Below are positions 6,714 to 8,158 of a stretch of DNA of 8,158 nt, piece after piece. Numbering within the stretch: the stretch's first letter is position 1; every line of letters begins with the position of its first letter. Under the pieces are notes generated by a model. It was not told where the DNA came from, did not search any database, and saw only the letters and a list, made by a program, of their open reading frames with translations. This DNA is from an uncultured Rhodospirillaceae bacterium (GTDB lineage: Bacteria; Pseudomonadota; Alphaproteobacteria; Thalassobaculales; Thalassobaculaceae): positions 1-8,158 of the forward strand of contig CALAHL010000030.1 in the NCBI GenBank assembly GCA_937891725.1, in the 5' to 3' direction. Position numbers and translations under genes: made by a program.

Positions 6714-6738
6714 GAAAAATATCGTCTTTTTCAGACGA
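6714..6738 (+). other. Two overlapping hairpins just after zapA
   Basis: GAAAAA (6714–6719) can pair with TTTTTC (6727–6732), and TCGTCT (6722–6727) with AGACGA (6733–6738). The two stems share bases and exclude each other. Neither is GC-rich and followed by a T-run, so this is not a standard terminator, but it may mark the zapA mRNA 3' end. It lies upstream of the 6S promoter candidate. Confidence 0.3.
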
Positions 6739-6756
6739 ATCCGGCCGCCCGGGGAC

Positions 6757-6784
6757 TCGACATTGGGGGCCTGTGCGTTACGTT
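6757..6784 (+). promoter_or_regulatory. Candidate promoter of the 6S RNA gene
   Basis: TCGACA (6757–6762; 5 of 6 matches to TTGACA), a 16-base spacer and TACGTT (6779–6784; 3 of 6 matches to TATAAT) predict a start at about 6790–6792. That is exactly where the closing stem of the 6S RNA begins, which supports both calls. A GACTC site (6754–6758, the CcrM GANTC motif) overlaps the -35 box and a GAATC lies at 6737–6741. Confidence 0.5.
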
Positions 6785-6789
6785 AGGCA

Positions 6790-6953
6790 GTGACGGGGCT
6801 GCTTCGTTCGTTAGGACACTCATACCCCTGGGGCTATAAACACTCTGAGGGAGCTGTCTCTGCCGGGATCGAGGTCTCGGTATTCGCGGCGCCCACCTGC
6901 ACTAGCAGGCCACAGAGGGTACAACCGCTCCGACGGCTCGGTGGTTCCGTCAC
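6790..6953 (+). ncRNA. ssrS: 6S RNA
   Basis: 6S RNA mimics an open promoter and sequesters housekeeping RNA polymerase, releasing it by pRNA synthesis. The roughly 164-base segment between zapA and the 5-formyltetrahydrofolate cyclo-ligase gene, the classic position, folds as expected by hand. The closing stem pairs GTGACGG (6790–6796) with CCGTCAC (6947–6953), extended by GGCTG (6797–6801) with CGGCT (6934–6938). An inner stem pairs TACCC (6823–6827) with GGGTA (6917–6921). A central bubble contains the CCTGGGGCTATAA-type segment, and a small 3'-side hairpin is CCTGC-ACTA-GCAGG (6896–6909). The apical arm pairs GGGAGCTG (6849–6856) with CGGCGCCC (6887–6894) and CCGGGA (6863–6868) with TCTCGG (6875–6880). 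Ends are set by the stem and the promoter and may shift by a few bases. No protein-coding gene fits here. Confidence 0.8.
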
Positions 6954-6978
6954 ATCCGACCGAAGGGCTTTTTGGCCC
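6938..6978 (+). terminator. Weak terminator-like region after 6S RNA
   Basis: TCGGT (6938–6942) can pair with ACCGA (6959–6963), with a TTTTT run at 6969–6973. Alternatively GGGC (6965–6968) pairs with GCCC (6975–6978) with the T-run inside the loop. The first stem competes with the 6S closing stem and is short. Read-through into the cyclo-ligase gene, as known for the E. coli ssrS-ygfA transcript, is at least as likely as termination. Confidence 0.2.
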
Positions 6979-7006
6979 GCCTGATCACGAGCCGGGTTGT
7001 TTTTCC

Positions 7007-7624
7007 ATGACCGAACAGACCGACGGCGGCGCTGGTTCCGATGCACCGGAACTGACCGCCCAGAAGGTTGAACTTCGCAAGGCCATGGCCCGACGCCGCG
7101 CCGCGGCCGCGATGGAGGCGATGGATGCCACCGCCCGGCTGACCGCCAATCTGACCGCCGCTCTCGCCCCCAGTCCCGGAACAATCGTATCCGGATACTG
7201 GCCGATGCGCGACGAAATCGATCCGCGCGCGACGCTTGCAGCTCTATCGACACTCGGATGCAGGACCGCCCTTCCGGTCATGGTGGGGCCGCATCGGCCC
7301 CTGGCTTTTCGGGCGTGGGAATGGGGTGATCCCCTGGTGAAGGTCGAATTCGGCGTGAGCGAACCCACCGAAGAGGCCGAGGAGGTCGAGCCGTCCCTGC
7401 TGTTGGTTCCGATGCTGGCCTTTGACCGAAGCGGGCAGCGTCTGGGCTACGGCGGTGGGTTTTACGATCGGACCTTGGCGGCGCTTCGAGGCCGCCACGC
7501 AGTTCGCGCGATCGGCATCGCCTTCGGCGCTCAAGAGGTGGACGCGGTTCCCATCGGTCCCTATGACGTGGCGCTCGACGGTATTTGCACCGAGCGGGAA
7601 TTTATCGAAATCGAAAGGTCGTGA
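7007..7624 (+). CDS. fau: 5-formyltetrahydrofolate cyclo-ligase (5,10-methenyl-THF synthetase)
   Basis: The enzyme converts 5-formyltetrahydrofolate to 5,10-methenyltetrahydrofolate with ATP, returning this storage/inhibitory folate to one-carbon metabolism. The 205 residues carry the family pattern: an N-terminal basic helix KVELRKAMARRRAAA (20–34), YWPMRDEID (64–72), the strand LLLVPMLAFDRSGQRLGYG (131–149) running into GGGFYDRTL (149–157) for nucleotide and folate binding, and a C-terminal GPYDVALDGICTE (184–196), where the usual His/Trp before Asp is Tyr. The frame extends upstream to a GTG at 6941, but that would lie inside the 6S RNA. The ATG at 7007 was therefore chosen, though its ribosome site is poor. 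Linkage to 6S RNA is the expected context. It ends one base before the next gene, so translation of the two is probably coupled. Confidence 0.88.
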   Translation: MTEQTDGGAGSDAPELTAQKVELRKAMARRRAAAAMEAMDATARLTANLTAALAPSPGTIVSGYWPMRDEIDPRATLAALSTLGCRTALPVMVGPHRPLAFRAWEWGDPLVKVEFGVSEPTEEAEEVEPSLLLVPMLAFDRSGQRLGYGGGFYDRTLAALRGRHAVRAIGIAFGAQEVDAVPIGPYDVALDGICTEREFIEIERS

Positions 7625-7625
7625 T

Positions 7626-8158
7626 GTGCGGGTCTTGTTTCTTGGTGATGTGGTCGGACGGGTCGGCCGCGAGGCGGTGATTGATCATTTGCCGGGCGTG
7701 ATCCGGACAATTTCGCCGGATTTCGTGGTCTGCAACGGGGAAAACGCGGCCGGCGGTTTCGGGATCACCGGGAAAATCTGCCGCGAACTCTACGATGCGG
7801 GCGTCGATGTGGTCACCACCGGCAATCACATCTGGGACCAGCGCGAGATCATCACCTATATCGAGACCGACACCAATTTGCTCCGGCCGCTGAATTTTCC
7901 CGAAGGTACGCCGGGTCGCGGCATCGGCGTTTACCAGACAAGAAACGGACACCGGGTGGCGGTGATCAACGTGATGTGTCGGCTGTTCATGGATCCGCTC
8001 GACGATCCGTTTGCCGCGGTCGAGCGCGCGATCGAGAGCCTGACGCTGGGTGATACGGTCGACTTCATTCTGATCGACCTGCACGGCGAGGCGACCTCGG
8101 AGAAGATGGCGTTCGGCCACGCCTTCGACGGCCGGGTCTCGCTGGTCGTCGGCACCCA
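7626..8158 (+). CDS. ymdB: YmdB/TIGR00282 family metallophosphoesterase (5' part, runs off the window)
   Basis: The first 177 residues of a protein family usually near 270 residues long. Members are dinuclear-metal phosphodiesterases; B. subtilis YmdB hydrolyses 2',3'-cAMP and affects sporulation and biofilm decisions, and the role in alphaproteobacteria is not settled. Metal-ligand motifs appear at the family positions: D8 in FLGDVVGR, E39/N40 in CNGEN, N67/H68 in TGNHIWD and H153 in DLHGEATSEK. The last codons read VSLVVGT, just before the expected GTHTHV motif, which lies outside the window. The GTG start at 7626 is one base after the cyclo-ligase stop (TGA-T-GTG). The in-phase protein begins with the family-typical MRVLFLGDVVGR; an ATG at 7624 is in the wrong frame. 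This family is unrelated to E. coli YmdB (a macrodomain protein). Confidence 0.88.
   Translation, partial: MRVLFLGDVVGRVGREAVIDHLPGVIRTISPDFVVCNGENAAGGFGITGKICRELYDAGVDVVTTGNHIWDQREIITYIETDTNLLRPLNFPEGTPGRGIGVYQTRNGHRVAVINVMCRLFMDPLDDPFAAVERAIESLTLGDTVDFILIDLHGEATSEKMAFGHAFDGRVSLVVGT

Noticed and set aside
6965..6978. GGGC-TTTTTG-GCCC as a rho-independent terminator
   Set aside because: The stem is only four pairs and the T-run is in the loop, not after the stem; kept only as a low-confidence terminator-like region.
6790..6984. Possible 64-residue protein over the 6S RNA region
   Set aside because: It has no ribosome site and no protein-like pattern, and the segment folds as 6S RNA in the expected gene context.
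6941..7006. Upstream GTG start for the cyclo-ligase
   Set aside because: It would begin inside the 3' strand of the 6S closing stem and add 22 residues not typical of the family; the ATG at 7007 fits better.

Overview
The window reads as chromosomal housekeeping DNA from a GC-rich alphaproteobacterium. The gene order tkt–(DUF4164-like)–zapA–6S RNA–5-formyltetrahydrofolate cyclo-ligase–YmdB-type phosphoesterase and the protein sequences suggest a Rhodospirillales-like lineage. That placement is an inference; no 16S or other taxonomic marker is present.

Layout. (1) Positions 1–1105, plus strand: a promoter-like sequence and one gene for a SAM-dependent, putative sugar O-methyltransferase. Sampled stretches of it are clearly less GC-rich than the rest of the window. 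(2) Positions 1118–5815, minus strand: a compact central-carbon operon transcribed tkt → gap → fba (class I, archaeal-type aldolase) → thiE, with gaps of 26–59 bases. No phosphoglycerate kinase gene lies between gap and fba. (3) Positions 5816–6056: a divergent regulatory region with a good promoter candidate for the operon, a weaker one for the plus-strand genes, and short direct repeats. (4) Positions 6057–8158, plus strand: a small coiled-coil protein (DUF4164-like), zapA, a 6S RNA gene with its own promoter candidate, 5-formyltetrahydrofolate cyclo-ligase (fau/ygfA), and the 5' two thirds of a YmdB/TIGR00282 metallophosphoesterase that runs off the window end.

How they work together. Transketolase, GAPDH and aldolase share the triose/fructose phosphate pools of glycolysis/gluconeogenesis and the pentose phosphate pathway. 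ThiE makes thiamine phosphate, precursor of the ThDP cofactor that transketolase needs. On the other side, ZapA and probably its small neighbour act in cell division, 6S RNA tunes RNA polymerase by growth phase, and the cyclo-ligase recycles folate. The zapA–6S–fau linkage is well conserved in proteobacteria.

I found no mobile element, CRISPR array, tRNA, rRNA or clearly new system. The points most worth a second look are the 6S RNA locus, the compositional step at the methyltransferase, the missing pgk, and the repeats in the divergent promoter region.
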